In this document: positions 1 to 12,945 of the stretch, piece by piece
Position numbering within the stretch: the first letter of the stretch is position 1
Layout: every line of letters starts with the position of its first letter
Origin: Hirudinaria manillensis
Taxonomy: Eukaryota; Annelida; Clitellata; Hirudinida; Hirudinidae
Direction: 5' to 3'
Assembly (NCBI GenBank): GCA_034509925.1
Contig: CM067526.1
Coordinates: 188,501-252,500, forward strand
DNA: 64,000 bases
The notes under the pieces: generated by a model
Seen by the model: the letters and a program-made list of their open reading frames with translations, nothing else
Told to the model about the DNA's origin: nothing
Database searches by the model: none
Program-made: the position numbers and the translations under genes

Positions 1-16
1 ATGTTAAATATATAAA

Positions 17-3000
17 TTAATTGTAATAAATAAGAATTACTTTTGGCAGCATCTGCTTGATGCTTGAAGAACTTCTTGCCATCATGGCAACCTTACTTGG
101 TGGCTCTGGAGATTGATTTAGAAAACATTCATAGGAATTGATGAACTTAATATAATGGAACTGATAAACCTACTCTCATTCATTCAATACTTTAGCAGTA
201 AAAAGTCAAAATATCTCAAAACTTTTTTAATTTAATAAATCTTTATTTACTTTGCAAATTTGTGGATAACGTAATTAATTAATTAAGATGGTCAAACCTT
301 CTTCTCCGTTGCCGTCGTGACTTCTCTTTTTGCTCGAAGATGCAGCAGCGGAAGCCTGCTGCGCCGCACGCGAACCAGCGTCCGCTCCCGGAAAGTGGCA
401 GAGCAGGGCCGGTTTCTCCAGCTTGGAATCGACTCCGAGTCTGTTGGAAATGGACTCCAGGTTGGGCCTCACCTTCTTTCTGAGGTTCTTTTGAACATTC
501 AGCAGGTCAGGCATCCTGTGCTGACCTGCATTGCAGAAGCAGACTTTTAGATGGGTTTTTTTTGTTAAACCTTGAAATTCACTTAATTACATGTTCACCT
601 CATAATTGATTTCAAAAACAAATTTTTAAAGTAGCAAATTGAAATGGAAAAACTGACATTCCTGCTTGATCAAGGAAATGTTGATGGGACTGAAAGGTCT
701 CCTGGCAGACCTTCTGATGTCCAAAATGTTTTTGCAGATCAACCTCGAAGCCTTGGTCAACGGGGTCGTTATGAGGCAGAAGGCAGCCCTGGTCTTCATC
801 ACGGGACACGGACTCCCCGACCTCACGGGAAGACCGTGCACGGAATTGATGTGGTGCATCAGAAGGGTCTTCGATCTGAAGTCGGTCTGCAAAAAGTCGA
901 TCAAAAGTAAGCGTCTGCCTTGCGAGCCCCACCGTCGCACGATCGAACCTTGTTGCAACCCTGGACCGTGCACTTGAACGGCTTTGGAGTTGCAGATCCC
1001 TGGTTTTGTTTGTCTCCGTTGTTGCCGTGACTCGAACTGGAATTGTTGTCTGCAAAGTTTCGAGGTTTTTTTTAAATTCATCGTCGTGAATTTAAAAAGC
1101 AAAGGAAATCAAATTCTCGGTCGACGACTTTTACCGAGCCTCGTCGGCATTTTGAGTCCTCCGTATTTCTTCCAGTAGACCCAGCAGGTCGAACAAACTC
1201 TGCACTGAAGCACGGCAGGACCCCATCCGTACCACTGGTTCGAGCTGGTGGCTGAGAAAATATTCGCTCGTTAATTCGTCTCGTCATTTCGAAGAAACAT
1301 TGAATTCTGACTCGAAGAAACATTGAATTCTGACTCACCAAAACAACTCTCACACGGCTTGAAGTCATTCTTGTCGTTAATCTGAGCCGGGTTCGGTTTA
1401 TTGCTGAAAATGACAGACAATTCGGGCAAAACAAAAACGGATGATCGCTCCTCGGGATGGTTTAAGGAATGTCAAAAATTATAAATTAATGTCTTTAAAG
1501 TTTAATGTAATCCTTAAAATTCTGCAAACATTCCATTGCTCCATTCAAAAGGTAATAAAAAGTCATAAATGACTCACTATGTGGGAATGTACACCTGCTT
1601 CAGTTTGTTGTCTGCCTCTGCTGCTTTGATGCGTTTCTATTAAAGAAATGGAACGATTAAACTTCAGCAAACATCCGATTGAAGATTTAAATTTTAAAAC
1701 TTCGACCTGCTGCACGTATCTGTCCGTCGTCTTCCAAAAGTAATAATATTCCACAATCGATCTGTGACTCTTCCATGGCAGCTTAAAGAAAATACAAAGT
1801 CTCGAAGAAGCTTAAAAAATTTGCAAACCCCTCCGAGACCGCCTCGGCGTTGCATGACGCGGCATAGTCGACTATTAACTTCTGCTAACTCACAAAATCG
1901 TTCCTTATCTCCAGAAAGTCCCTGCCATATTTATCCAAAGCCTCTTCGAAGAGATTGGCTTCCGAGGCCGACCATTCCTCCATTTCGTCCCTGCACAGCA
2001 CCGGACCCGTCGAAGGGATCAGATCAGACAGGGCGTCCGTGACCGAGTAGCCGTTCTTGTGAAGGAGGTTCATGGCCGTCAACTTTCATAAAATTGGGAA
2101 GGAGATTTTAGTTATAATTAAGTACGATCGAGATTAAAAATCATGAGATCAAACAAACATACTTAATTTAATCATTTGGAAGTAAAATGTGAAAATTTTC
2201 AAAATTAGAAAAAGTAAAACTAACAAATTAAAATTACAAATCACAGGTCATTCATGAAAGTCGACTCACGATGGTGATGTCTCTGGACGCAGCGGCCGCA
2301 CTCATGTGGAGACTCGGTTGCCTCACGGTGCTCGAACAATCCAAGGACCGAGCGAACGTACCGACCGACCTTCGAACGAAACGAAAAAACGACCCGTACT
2401 TTTCGACTTCAACCAAAACCACTCGAGGCGACGAGTTTGAATTCGTGTTTTAACCTCGCAATGGCCATAAAGTTGTCGATCCTTTTGTCCGTCAGGGGAT
2501 TTTCGGGATTCCAGACGAGGGTTTCCAACTCGGCCAAGTCCCTTCCGTCGGGTTCGTCTGAACGTTCCAAAGTTAAAATAATTAGCAGAATAATCGTTAA
2601 TCGTATCATAACATATGCACCAAATAGATTATTTTAGTAACTAGCTGCACATTATCGCGGTCTGCAACACCACATCCAACCATGCAAACCATAAATTTGT
2701 TAATAAAATTAATATTAAATTATTATGGTATTAAATTTTATCCTCACTTTTCTGAAGGAGGGGAGTCGGTTCGGCCTGGAACCTCGGTCCGACCCGAATC
2801 TCTCCTCGGTCCGCGAGGAGGGTCTTGTTTTGAGGGTCGTACACGAGCGAGTAAAAAAACACGTCCTAAAAAAGCAATCCAGTGATCATCTAAAGCCAGT
2901 GGCAAATACGATGAAATCCTTCTGTTGCTGTCGAGTCGTAACATCCGGCATTTACAATTACAAGTGAACAATACCTCCTTGCCGAGGTAGGATGAATAAT

Positions 3001-3930
3001 ACTCTGTTTCATTAAGAAGTGTGATCGTGCATTTGCCTCTGATGTGAGTGGCTGGCAAAGTCTCCACCTACGTATATATATATATATATATATACATTGC
3101 ATATATATATATATACATTGCATGTATTACATAACCAAATGTCACGACCTGTCTCGAGAGAAAAAGTTCCCGATGCCTCAACTGGTGCTTTTGCTTGTCA
3201 TTCAACTCCTCTTTGGCAGCAGCAACAATTCCACCATTTTCTTCTTCAGAACCACCAACTGACAGTGAAAGAGAATAAACTTAATTTCAATTATAATGCA
3301 TATTTTTTAGTATATTTTGAGGATTAATTAAAGCTAAAAACCCACTCTGATGCTTATCGGCCAGAGACACAAGATTCTGCGGAATGTCTCGCCTCCTGTA
3401 GAAACACATAACTTTTGCTTCCACATTTCCTGCCGGAGTCTACAAAATCGTGGGAAGAAGCCCCCAAAATAAGCCGATTTTACATGTTAAAAGACTTGTT
3501 CACAACTTCATGCAATGTTAAAGTAGCAATTTATGAAAAGATGACAAACCATCGAATAAAATGTCATAAATCATTTAAATGATCAAAGGATGTTCTTAAA
3601 ACTCATTAATTTTGAAAATTACCTTAAAAAGCTCCTCTATTCGGCGAATTTGATATGGTAGTGTGCTGTTGGTCTCAAAGTAAACACAATCTAAAATGAT
3701 AAGCCATTCTGAGATCTGTGTATCATGAGTCGTCAGAAAATATTTAAACCGATAAAAGAAATGAAATTAGACCCAACCAATTTTTCGTTTGTCAATGCAG
3801 TTTGTTCAATCAGCAAATGACTAACAGAGAGTTTACGTTCGCATTTACCGTATGTCCAAATAATCATCGGTGGTCGAACATGGAAATTATAAATCAACTT
3901 ACCGCCGACTCGGTACATGTTGGCCGCCAT
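17..3930 (-). CDS. Mta: Metastasis-associated protein (MTA), NuRD co-repressor subunit, 17 exons, 619 aa
   Basis: MTA proteins are scaffold subunits of the nuclear NuRD/HDAC chromatin-remodelling complex. The protein reads [10 protein letters not shown] at the start (ATG at 3930). It continues with a BAH domain (about residues 4-165, including [14 protein letters not shown] text at 3067-2975), ELM2 ([41 protein letters not shown]; 2557-2270), SANT ([16 protein letters not shown], then [15 protein letters not shown]; 2082-1707), a GATA-type finger (PCESC ... QWYGWGP ... [16 protein letters not shown]; 1403-1135), an extra C2H2 finger, and the C-terminal MKTRAAF / IKQEC block. Exons: 3930-3903, 3690-3623, 3439-3346, 3258-3149, 3067-2975, 2865-2748, 2557-2455, 2369-2270, 2082-1894, 1781-1707, 1636-1578, 1403-1339, 1251-1135, 1049-949, 886-654, 515-298, 105-17. 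All phases join and the sum is 1860 nt. The last exon ends at TAA 17-19. A donor-like GTAATT at 40-35 leaves open a longer C-terminus beyond the window edge. Confidence 0.95.
949..1049 (-). CDS. Mta: Mta exon 14: Ser/Asn-rich linker and first half of a C2H2 finger
   Basis: This exon begins in phase with the GATA-finger exon and encodes a low-complexity linker ([17 protein letters not shown]). It ends with [10 protein letters not shown], the two-cysteine half of a C2H2 finger. The donor at 948 is phase 0, and the next exon (886) continues [18 protein letters not shown], which supplies the histidines. The finger therefore spans an intron. It lies just before the conserved [12 protein letters not shown] segment. 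It is absent from vertebrate MTA1 as I recall it, and I believe insect MTA has a similar finger. That comparison is from memory, not checked. Confidence 0.8.
3070..3125. repeat. (TA)n-rich imperfect tandem in Mta intron 4
   Basis: Two copies of a TA run ending in ACATTGCAT lie just upstream (minus sense) of the exon at 3067-2975. This is simple-sequence intron DNA. The short ORFs across it are low-complexity artefacts. Confidence 0.85.
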
Positions 3931-5584
3931 TGTGATTAATATTATCCCTCGAATTCAAACTACTTGACAACAATCGAAGGCGATAATCGGTAGGCCTAAA
4001 AACAAATGAAACAAATTTCCAAAATACTCTTTTGGGGTATTTTGCATGAGTTACCCTGACCAATAAATCAATCGACAGTCTTAGACCGTCAACTAGAGAT
4101 ATCAACCATGAAAATGGAATGGAGGTTCAAAAAAAGTGATAGAAACAATTCCCTGACATTGTTCGCATTTTTATTAATGAGATATTAAAAGATTTTATTT
4201 TATTGATTACACACTAAAGATTTAGATTAGTTTCAAATGGTATCGAAGTCACCACTAAAAGTCGTTATAATAAACTTTTTCCTTAATTCTCCTTAATAAC
4301 CATATAATCGGAATGTTTGCGAAGATGTATAAAAATTCAGGTTAGTTAAAATAGTTTTGTGAGTGAGCTTTTTTGAGTTTATCTTCAACAACTAAACTTA
4401 CGAACTTTACATATATATTTATGGTCTTTTTTGCCTTTCACAAAAAATAGGCTACATAAGGAAAAATGTTTGATATAGGGGATACTATCCCTCTTACCCT
4501 TGCTCTCTGTGGATGCCCCTTCGATGACTATATCACATGAACTGGTCTCTCCATCTTTGGTGATTTATAAGTGTGGTAGAAGCAGGGCCAATTGACCACC
4601 AGAGACACAAAAGAACATTGAAAACATATTTTTTTTGAGTCAAGTACCACAGTAGTAGATCAATTCTCCTTAGCTCAAAATTTTAAAATATTGTGGCACA
4701 TCCCATTCTGTATTTTACAATAACCGATCAAAAGATACATTTAAATCTCGTTCACTTGTGAATTATGAGATTTCTTGGTTTTCTTGAGACACTGTTTTTG
4801 GCAGCTTTGATAGTTTCAACAGGATACCAATAGACCAGTGTTTAGCAATGATAACGTATGGGATACAAAACTGTTTCCAAATCAAAAGCCAGATATTAAA
4901 GATGTAGGAAAACTTTATTCATGTAAATGTATGTAAAAAAATAATAGGACAGTCAAATACATTCTTGAAAAGGATGGTTTTGCAATACAACAGAAATACC
5001 AGAAACAAAATAAAACCAAATTCACCATATTTTGTCTTCAATGCATTTACAAGAAAACCAGCAATAGCAAAGCTTCAAAATACATGTTCTATGCAATAAT
5101 AGAAAATGGAATAGTTGATAAAGGCATTTTCAGGAGCGAATGGCCATTTACATAAAAGATTTTCAAAACAAATTATCAAATGACTTTGTAATCTTGACTT
5201 CAAAAATAGGGTGTTGTGGAATAATGCTAATAATAAATGTTCGGTACGAGTCTCTCGTTCAAAATAAATTATGGCGTGAAAGACATTTGAATGTGAAAAT
5301 GTAATGCAACAGTAATTCACAATGACAAGAGACTAGATTTACAAATAATTTCTATTAAAATTTCTCATCACAAAACATTAGGACGAGCAGGTAAAAAGCA
5401 GGGACGAGTTCATTTGGTTCAATACACAATAAATTTAAATGTTAATTTCTCAAGCACTATTAAATGTCTAAACAAAATAACCAAAACGGATCCGTGAAGA
5501 AATAAAATACCGACACAATTCAAGACGTTCGTTCGTAAAGCACTGCTCGGCCACCTAGGCAAGAATGGAAATCAAAGCAGGTCT
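3931..5584. other. Intergenic: Mta promoter side and 3' flank of the tail-anchored protein gene
   Basis: About 1.65 kb of AT-rich DNA between the Mta start codon and the stop of the next minus-strand gene. It should hold the Mta promoter/5' UTR and the neighbour's 3' UTR. I see no ORF with family resemblance, no RNA gene and no convincing TATA box here. Confidence 0.6.
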
Positions 5585-6276
5585 TCAAACTCGAGCATGT
5601 CTCAGGAAAAGGCCTGCATAAATGCAACGATAACAACTATTTAGCAAATAGTAGTTCTAAACAAAATCAAAACAAATAAACAAAGACAATGTCAGCTGCT
5701 TATTTTTAAATAAAGTAGGTTATTAACACTTATAACAAATATAAAATTCTAAGGCACTTGTGCACTTACTTATTCTTTCACCAGTAACATTACATTTAAT
5801 AGTAAGCCAAAATGCAATACAAATTTACACAAATTAAATTGCCATTACTTACGTGACACCTCCTCTGTGGTGCGTTCGCCGGTATTTTTCCTAGGTTCAA
5901 ATTGTAAGAGGTATTGCAACACATTCTTAAATTAATGATTAAATAACATAACTCACCAGAAAATACATAATAAGATGGTCACAACAGAGAGTATAAGTAG
6001 TGATATTAAAAGAAGATTTCTTCCTTCTGTCTCACAGGTTTGCAAAGCCTCTTCTAGGAGTTTATTCTCTTTGGAGAAAGCTGATGATGAATTAATTATT
6101 GATGGAAGGCACAAACATGGGGAATTTGCAAACGTCCTAGTGGCCATAGATTTAAACTCATTGCTCAAGCTGATGGTCCTTTCAAAATATAATGTCATAT
6201 CTGGCGGTGCTGGAGGAGGCACAATATCAAACGAATCATTCAATGTATCAATGTCTATGTAGGAAGGGTCCTCCAT
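5585..6276 (-). CDS. Small tail-anchored membrane protein, unknown family, 3 exons, 128 aa
   Basis: I do not recognise the family. Exons 6276-5957, 5890-5853 and 5613-5585 join in phase (TG|G, C|GC) to 387 nt including TGA. The acceptors and the GTGAGT / GTAAGT donors are good. The start ATG has an in-frame TAA a few codons upstream. The N-terminus is acidic and proline-rich (MEDPSYIDIDTLNDSFDIVPPPAPP). A single hydrophobic segment (NLLLISLLILSVVTILLCIF, about residues 86-106) lies near the C-terminus. It is followed by a short basic tail ending RLFLRHARV. There is no signal peptide, so a cytosolic domain with a C-terminal anchor is likely (inference). Without the last two exons the ORF would stop right after the membrane segment, so the splicing model matters. 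Confidence 0.72.
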
Positions 6277-9200
6277 TAGAAATTAATAATTTTTGGGGTA
6301 ACCCCAAAACACATTCGTTACTGACGACCAACGCTTTTTATTTCTTAATTATCCTACATTCGAGCTTAAATAATAAACAGATTTAAGAAAGTTTGAAAAT
6401 TTCGCCTCAACAAGAAATCCAGTTAATGAACTCCATTCCAAACATAACACGCCTCCCTAGACAAAAAATTTCCTCGTAGATGTAAACGAAAAGTGACGTA
6501 AATTACGAGATGGGTTAACTCAAAAGTAACCCAAACTTATAAAACCCCCAATCACAAATCCATTACTCAAAGCCATTCGACCTCACCAAGAACAAAGCAT
6601 CAGACATGTATGAAAGGTACACCTCAATTTCGCAGGTTTCTAAATAAAAACCAAAATAACTTTACTATATAAATTGATTTTTTTAAATTAAAAAGCGTTA
6701 CAATTTTGATAGTTTAACACTCGCTTTCAGAGTTCAGGGTCGCATCTGGAATAGCCTCTCCTGCCCTCTTAAGTTCCACTAAACCCGCTGATAAAAATAT
6801 ATAAAACGTTTTAAAACATTCACTGAAAATGTAAATATTTCGAAAGTTTAGTTTTTTTTTCAAACGCTTTCTAAAACCACTATCGGTACATTGAGGGATT
6901 ACGGTATAGTCGCTACACGGAACACTATAATAATGCAAGTGCGAATATGTATATAAGAATCTGTAAATGTTTGCAATAAATCGGCAAATATCGACAATTC
7001 ATCAAATTTAGTATCGAAATGTGATTAAGGACACAGTTTCAGCTTTTTCCAGAAGCCCTCAAGCAGAGTTTGTTGACTTGCTTAATGTCTACGGTCTGTA
7101 ACCAGTTTAGAAGAGGCACCTCCATCCATGAAATATGTTTACAGAGGAACTTGGGTGGATGGATGGATCCGTTGAAAGTAACTGGTGACTGTAATGAGCT
7201 GAAAGTAGTGCATGACGAACTTGGACTGGATAAAAGCAGTAATTGAAGGTAGTTTAGAAGATAATGGCCGCGTGATGAAAAACAATTGGAGTCATGGTAA
7301 TGATGGCGAGTTTGCCGAACACTTATCTAGATATTATTATGATTACTCGGCCCGGAATTAAAGCCAAGAATTTTAATCAGAAACTTTGCCAAACTAGCCC
7401 TTACTAGTGACCGACCACAATCGCTTAAAAGTGAATTCAGTGAAAAGCGAAAATTTGGAATGGTGGTAAAGTTTAAAAATTGTCAGAGAACAAATATTAC
7501 GATCAGAAATTTTCAAACCAAACTCAAGTACCACTCATATCGTTTGATTTGAAGGTCAGCTTTTTTGAAAATCTTTTTGTATTTTAAGTTTATTTATACA
7601 ATGGATGCTTTGGTCGTGCAATAGCAACAACACGCCTCTTAACAATTACTTAAATTGAAGCTCATTCACCTCACATAGCTCAGTAGTGACTCGTTAGAAA
7701 TAATAGCATAACGTTCGTTTGCACGAAACCGGTTTTTTTCAGAACATCTAACTTCTCGTTTCTCAGTGAAGTTATCGAATCATTTTAAAACAAACAAAAA
7801 TTGTTGATATTATTACATTTTTTATTTACGGTTAATTTATAAGATAGATACCCGATGTCGTTTGGATGGGATTTCCATCATAGTATCGGATTGAAATAAT
7901 AAGCTTAAAATTCAAACTCCATCTCACCATCCTTGAGAAATTGTGAGGCACGCATCCGCCCAGCTCAAGATCAGGCATTGGGCTGCGATGGCCCAAAATG
8001 ATCTCATATAAAGGCCTCCTCCCGGCACTGAAATTCCCTCAAGTCCCAATCTGCATAGGAATTGAAAGTATGCCTAATAAGTTACTCGTTCATGAGACCT
8101 GGCAATTGTTGTCTTGATTTCCAAAAAACGGCACAATTTAATGAAGTTCGCAAAGGTGGGTCTCAGGATTCTTTGTTTAAGATTTTCATTGTTTTGTTTC
8201 GACCATTGTTTTCACTCGTAATTAACCGATGCATATTCATGACGATGTAAGAAACTTTGCACTGCGCTGATGGAGAAGGTAAATAACTGACCACCAGACA
8301 ATGAATTAAACACGTGTGCAGTTCACACTTTCATTAGAACCTGGCATTATTAAAATCAATGAAATCATTACAAATTGGTTGAAAGCGGAGAAAAGGCACC
8401 GAAGTGTGTGACTTTGAAATTAGATTCGACTGCTTGATGATGATGATGATGTTCTTGAGAAGGATTTCGAATTTGTTTTTATTAACTTTTCATTTAAAAA
8501 TGTTATCTGAATAATTGTAATGCAAGCGAATGTCGGATTTTCAATGCATAGTCACGTGTACTTTTTAAATCGGCTTAATTCGAATTTTATTTTTTTGTGA
8601 TTTCCGATGTTTATGTTCTGCCGAAATACTCAAACCAAAATACGTGTTTATGTATTAAAAGCCATTGTTTAACACATGGGACCGTGGATAGTTTAATTGC
8701 GACAACACGACATCGTACTTTTGGTGCATTGTTTTGCAGATTCCGAGTTTCGTATACTTTTAATTAAAATGAAAGAAAATGCGACCAGAAATCGTTGTTG
8801 AGATCATAAATCTTGCATTGTTGTTTGGAAGCAGCAATGGAAGCCTTTGAATGAAAAGATCATCATCATCATCATCATCAATAATCCGTTACATACTAAA
8901 AGTTACTTACACGATGATTGGATTACGTCCTATTTAGGTCACTGATAATGTTGCCGTGTCTCGCCTGTGTTTACATTGTTGTTTACAAAGATGTTTACAT
9001 AATCAACGTAACTTCCTATCTTAAAGTCCCATTTACAAAATTAATTCATTTTTAGGGTCAAAGAGTAGTTTTCCGCTCAACTGTCTCAAGAATTACTGGT
9101 GATAAGATGGCATTGAAATTGTAAATTATAATAAATTATAATATTTAACAATTATTTAATTTATTAACTAACAATTAATTATCGCTGGTTAAGAAACGAA

Positions 9201-12200
9201 AATTTCGAAATTAGGTGTCAACTTATTTTATTTTAGCCGTATTATTGTTGTTGCTGATGTTCGTATTTTCTTAATTAAGAGTTTTAAAAAGTTCCTTTGT
9301 TTGCACGTAGTTTTGCAGGTGAGGCATAACAAGGCCTTTCCAGGCAACAGTTGACTGATTGGTTGATTAATTAATGTTTGTTATTAATAAATTATTAATT
9401 AATCAATTTAATTGTTTGTTGAATTGAAGTGTTTTGAGTTTATAGGAAACGCAGAAAAGTTCAACTTTCCTGTATTTTGTTCGCCGTTTGATGTTCATTG
9501 GATTTGAATGCAAGTGATTCAATTAAGAACTTAACCAATTTCAACCTACTTAACTTCAACGCTTCCTTATTAAATGCACTCAGTTCAAGCAGAACATTGA
9601 ATTCACACGACAAAGAAACAACAACTTATTCAAGAAGAAGTCAACTTTTAAACGCTTAATCCCCCTCCTTGAATTTTGCCGATTAATTAAAAGAACTGGT
9701 CTCATAAAACACACGACCTTGTTTTATTTTTATTGTTATTTATTTATTTACTTATTATTATTGTTTATTTTGCACTTCAAGTTTTTGTGGACGAACGCTG
9801 AAAATCGGTTCCACCTCCGAATATTGTCATCATCGATGCCATGTTTGCCCACCGATGTCTTGTGTTTTGGACTACTTGTGTTCCTTGGCTACGATGGCGA
9901 TGATGATGACGGTGATGGTTGTAAAAAAAAAGAACATTACAACGGTTTACAACAGGTGGATGCATTCAACAAACGTACAACAAACTATGCTGTTGTCACG
10001 ATTTAAAAACGGTGTGTTTACGTCGATCGTTGGTAGGATTTTTCAGTGATTTGTTACAATACAGCAACAACGCCACATTGGATATTTATGGAAGCGCTGG
10101 AATTTCCAGGCGAAAGCTGTAATTCAGATGTACATTTCAAGCAGATGGACTGATAGGTTCAAGCGTTGAAGTTCTGACTTTCGATGGAATTTTAAATGAT
10201 TAAAGATGAAACGTTACAAAATGATTGATTGCTGAGCCACAACAAAAGCATTTCACACTCGAATTACAAAATTTATGATCAACAAATGCAAAGTTTTTGC
10301 GTTGAATTGGCTGTTGAATGACAGAAAATAAAAACTCGTTCGTGCTGAGAGTCCAAAACATTCGGCAGCACCAAAGCAATCAAATTGGTCTCCAATTTTC
10401 GACCGCGTTTTTCTTCTGATGTTTCGAGTTTCGCGTGTTTTATTGTTTAATTCACAATTCTTTACGAGAATTAATTTATTAAAAGAACGAATTCATGGAA
10501 TAAACATGTGAGCACCATTTTTCGTTCGTTTGCATTTTTCCTTTTACGGATTCTCTTCCTCGTGCATTCATCAATCGTGTAACAAGTTAGGATTGATGTC
10601 AGTTATTTTTTATTATTATTTTGTATTTCACGTGAGCGCATTTACAAAACTTGGAATAATTTATCATTAAAAAGCAGCAAGAACATTTCACCCGGAAGTT
10701 ACTATTCATTTGTGATTTATATCGGGATTACATGTAATATTGATACCAATTACTATAAAATATCGGTGTCTACATCATTTGTTCCACTTCGCATTCCACT
10801 TGTCAGCTTTTTACATGCTTTTATTTTTCTCAACAATTTATCCTCGCAAGTTTAGAATTTCATGCGTTTATGAATTTAACAAAAATTAAAAGAACCAATT
10901 TAATTTAACACCATAATGAAACTAAATAATAAACTAATTTCAAACAAATGCTTCCTGTATTTAATTACAATTAAGGATTAATTACGGTTACGAATCAACT
11001 GCTAAACGTTCACGGATGTAAAATATTAAGAACCACTCGTGTCAACTACCCACCCACTCTTTACTTTCCTCTCAAAACAGACAACGATTCTCTGTTAAAT
11101 GATTCTCAACCTTTGTCCTGTCCCGGGAGTCGTAAAATCATCAAATTTTATTTCAAGTTTAGTTTTTGAACTCTGATTTGAAATTTTTTTTTTTATTTCT
11201 AAGTTAACGTTCAACTGCCGAGTTCTCCAGAAGGAATGGAAAACCGAGTAACTTAAGACTTCTTCAAAGTCCCTTTGATTCTCTGCTCCTGAGCAAATTG
11301 ACTTTGAAAAGCTTTCTCTAAATTCCAAGGCCAGCATAAAACCAAATAAATTGTTGAATAAAAAGATAATTTAAAATTATATTATGAATTTATAAAATTT
11401 AAAAAATTGTATAAACACGTACAACAGGCAGTTCCGATTAGAAATTCGTCACTCCATTACGACAGCAACGAAGCCTTACATCGCTAAAGAAGGATGTTAG
11501 TAATTGTATTAATTACAAATCAATGTTTGAATGTAACAAACACTGTATCAACAACACAGTTGTGTATCAACTTTGAAAGCAGACTTTCTGACCAAAAGAT
11601 GCCTTAAAGTTTCCACCAATTGTTTCTTTGTTTGTCACACGCAAACTGTTGGTGTGAACAAAGCACCATCAGAAAGGGATCCTTTACTGAGTGCGAAACG
11701 AATCTTTTTAGGACAAGAGCCAAGTACTTTTTAAACTTTTAATAGATTCCAATTTTCCTGGAAGCAGTTGCACGCAGCGACCCTGGAATCAATGAAACTG
11801 CGATTTAAAACCTGTTTTCCAAGAAGCACGAAATTGTTTACATCGTAAATTAAAAATAAATTTTCAATGCACATCGAGGATCACATTGCACCGTGAAATG
11901 TAATATTTGTTCGTTTCATAAAATGTTTTTTGTGATATTTTCATGACGCCAAGAAAATGTATTAAATTGAATAAGCATGGGCGCAGATATTGGTTGGATG
12001 TTGGCTTTGCTAAATTCTTCTGCTAAATGATGACGATGATTACTCACTTTTCTTGTGAGTAACAATGATAATTGGGTATAATTGTCTTCGACTTACTAGT
12101 TCCATACTCTAAAATGTTATTGACATGTTTACTAATTCCATACTCAAAAGCACAGGTTCAAAGTTAGCGCAATGAAGTTATTTGGAATTCTTAATTTTTC

Positions 12201-12945
12201 ATATTTCTCGTTTTAATTCATTTCAAATTCACTTGAATTTCTAAAATTCATAATTTCAATAGAATTCGATAATTCACGCCACATCAATAAAAGCATGGAC
12301 AACCATGCAAGGCCATTCTTGCCATTACAACGATCTTGTTGTATCAATATAATACAATACAATGCTTCATTCTTTCTGCTTTCTTTGTCTTCTTCTGCGA
12401 GAAATTCATGTTAATTCGGACCTTGCAGAATCTGCTTTGTGATCTCAGGCCCGTTTATCCATTTCTTCATTCATTCTTTCATTCATTCACTTCATTCATT
12501 CACTTCATTCATTCACTTCATCCTTCATTCACTCCTCTCTTCGTCGATGGTGGACAATTAACCTAGAACCAAATTCTCATCCTGAATTCCTGAATGTTTT
12601 TGTTGTCACCGACCTTTAAAGGATCCTTTAAAACAATTAAATAATAAAAAATATTTAATATTGTAATGTTATTATTTTAATAATATAATTTAATATAATT
12701 ATTGTTGCTCTTATTGTTATTGTGCGAGACGAAGGTGTAAATCGACAACTTATCTCTGGTGCACTTAAGTGGGCCAATGCCGAATTATGATCCAATCAAC
12801 AGTTTTTAGGTCAGCAGGTCGGAACATGATACGTCTAAAATATACTATAATAAAAGGTATCATCTCCAATAATCAAATACTCCTTTTGGTTAATTTATTT
12901 TTTAAAAATTAATTCTTATTAATTACAGTTGATAACCTACTAAAA
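6277..12945. other. 6.7 kb gene-poor interval
   Basis: AT-rich DNA with no ORF that looks like a known protein and no exon chain I could join. It contains short (GAT)n/(ATC)n microsatellites (about 8436-8452 and 8859-8881), a GAT-rich patch near 9897-9925, and a CATT-type tandem at 12457-12540. It could hold 5' UTR exons or enhancers of the GPCR gene, since an acceptor-like TTACAG sits 17 bases before the GPCR ATG. Nothing more can be supported. Confidence 0.6.
12457..12540. repeat. TTCATTCAC-type tandem repeat
   Basis: Repeated TTCATTCATTCAC units, roughly 9-13 bp in period with small changes, extend over about 80 bp some 400 bp upstream of the GPCR start codon. The 76-aa ORF across it (His/Ser/Phe rich) is a repeat artefact. 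Confidence 0.8.
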
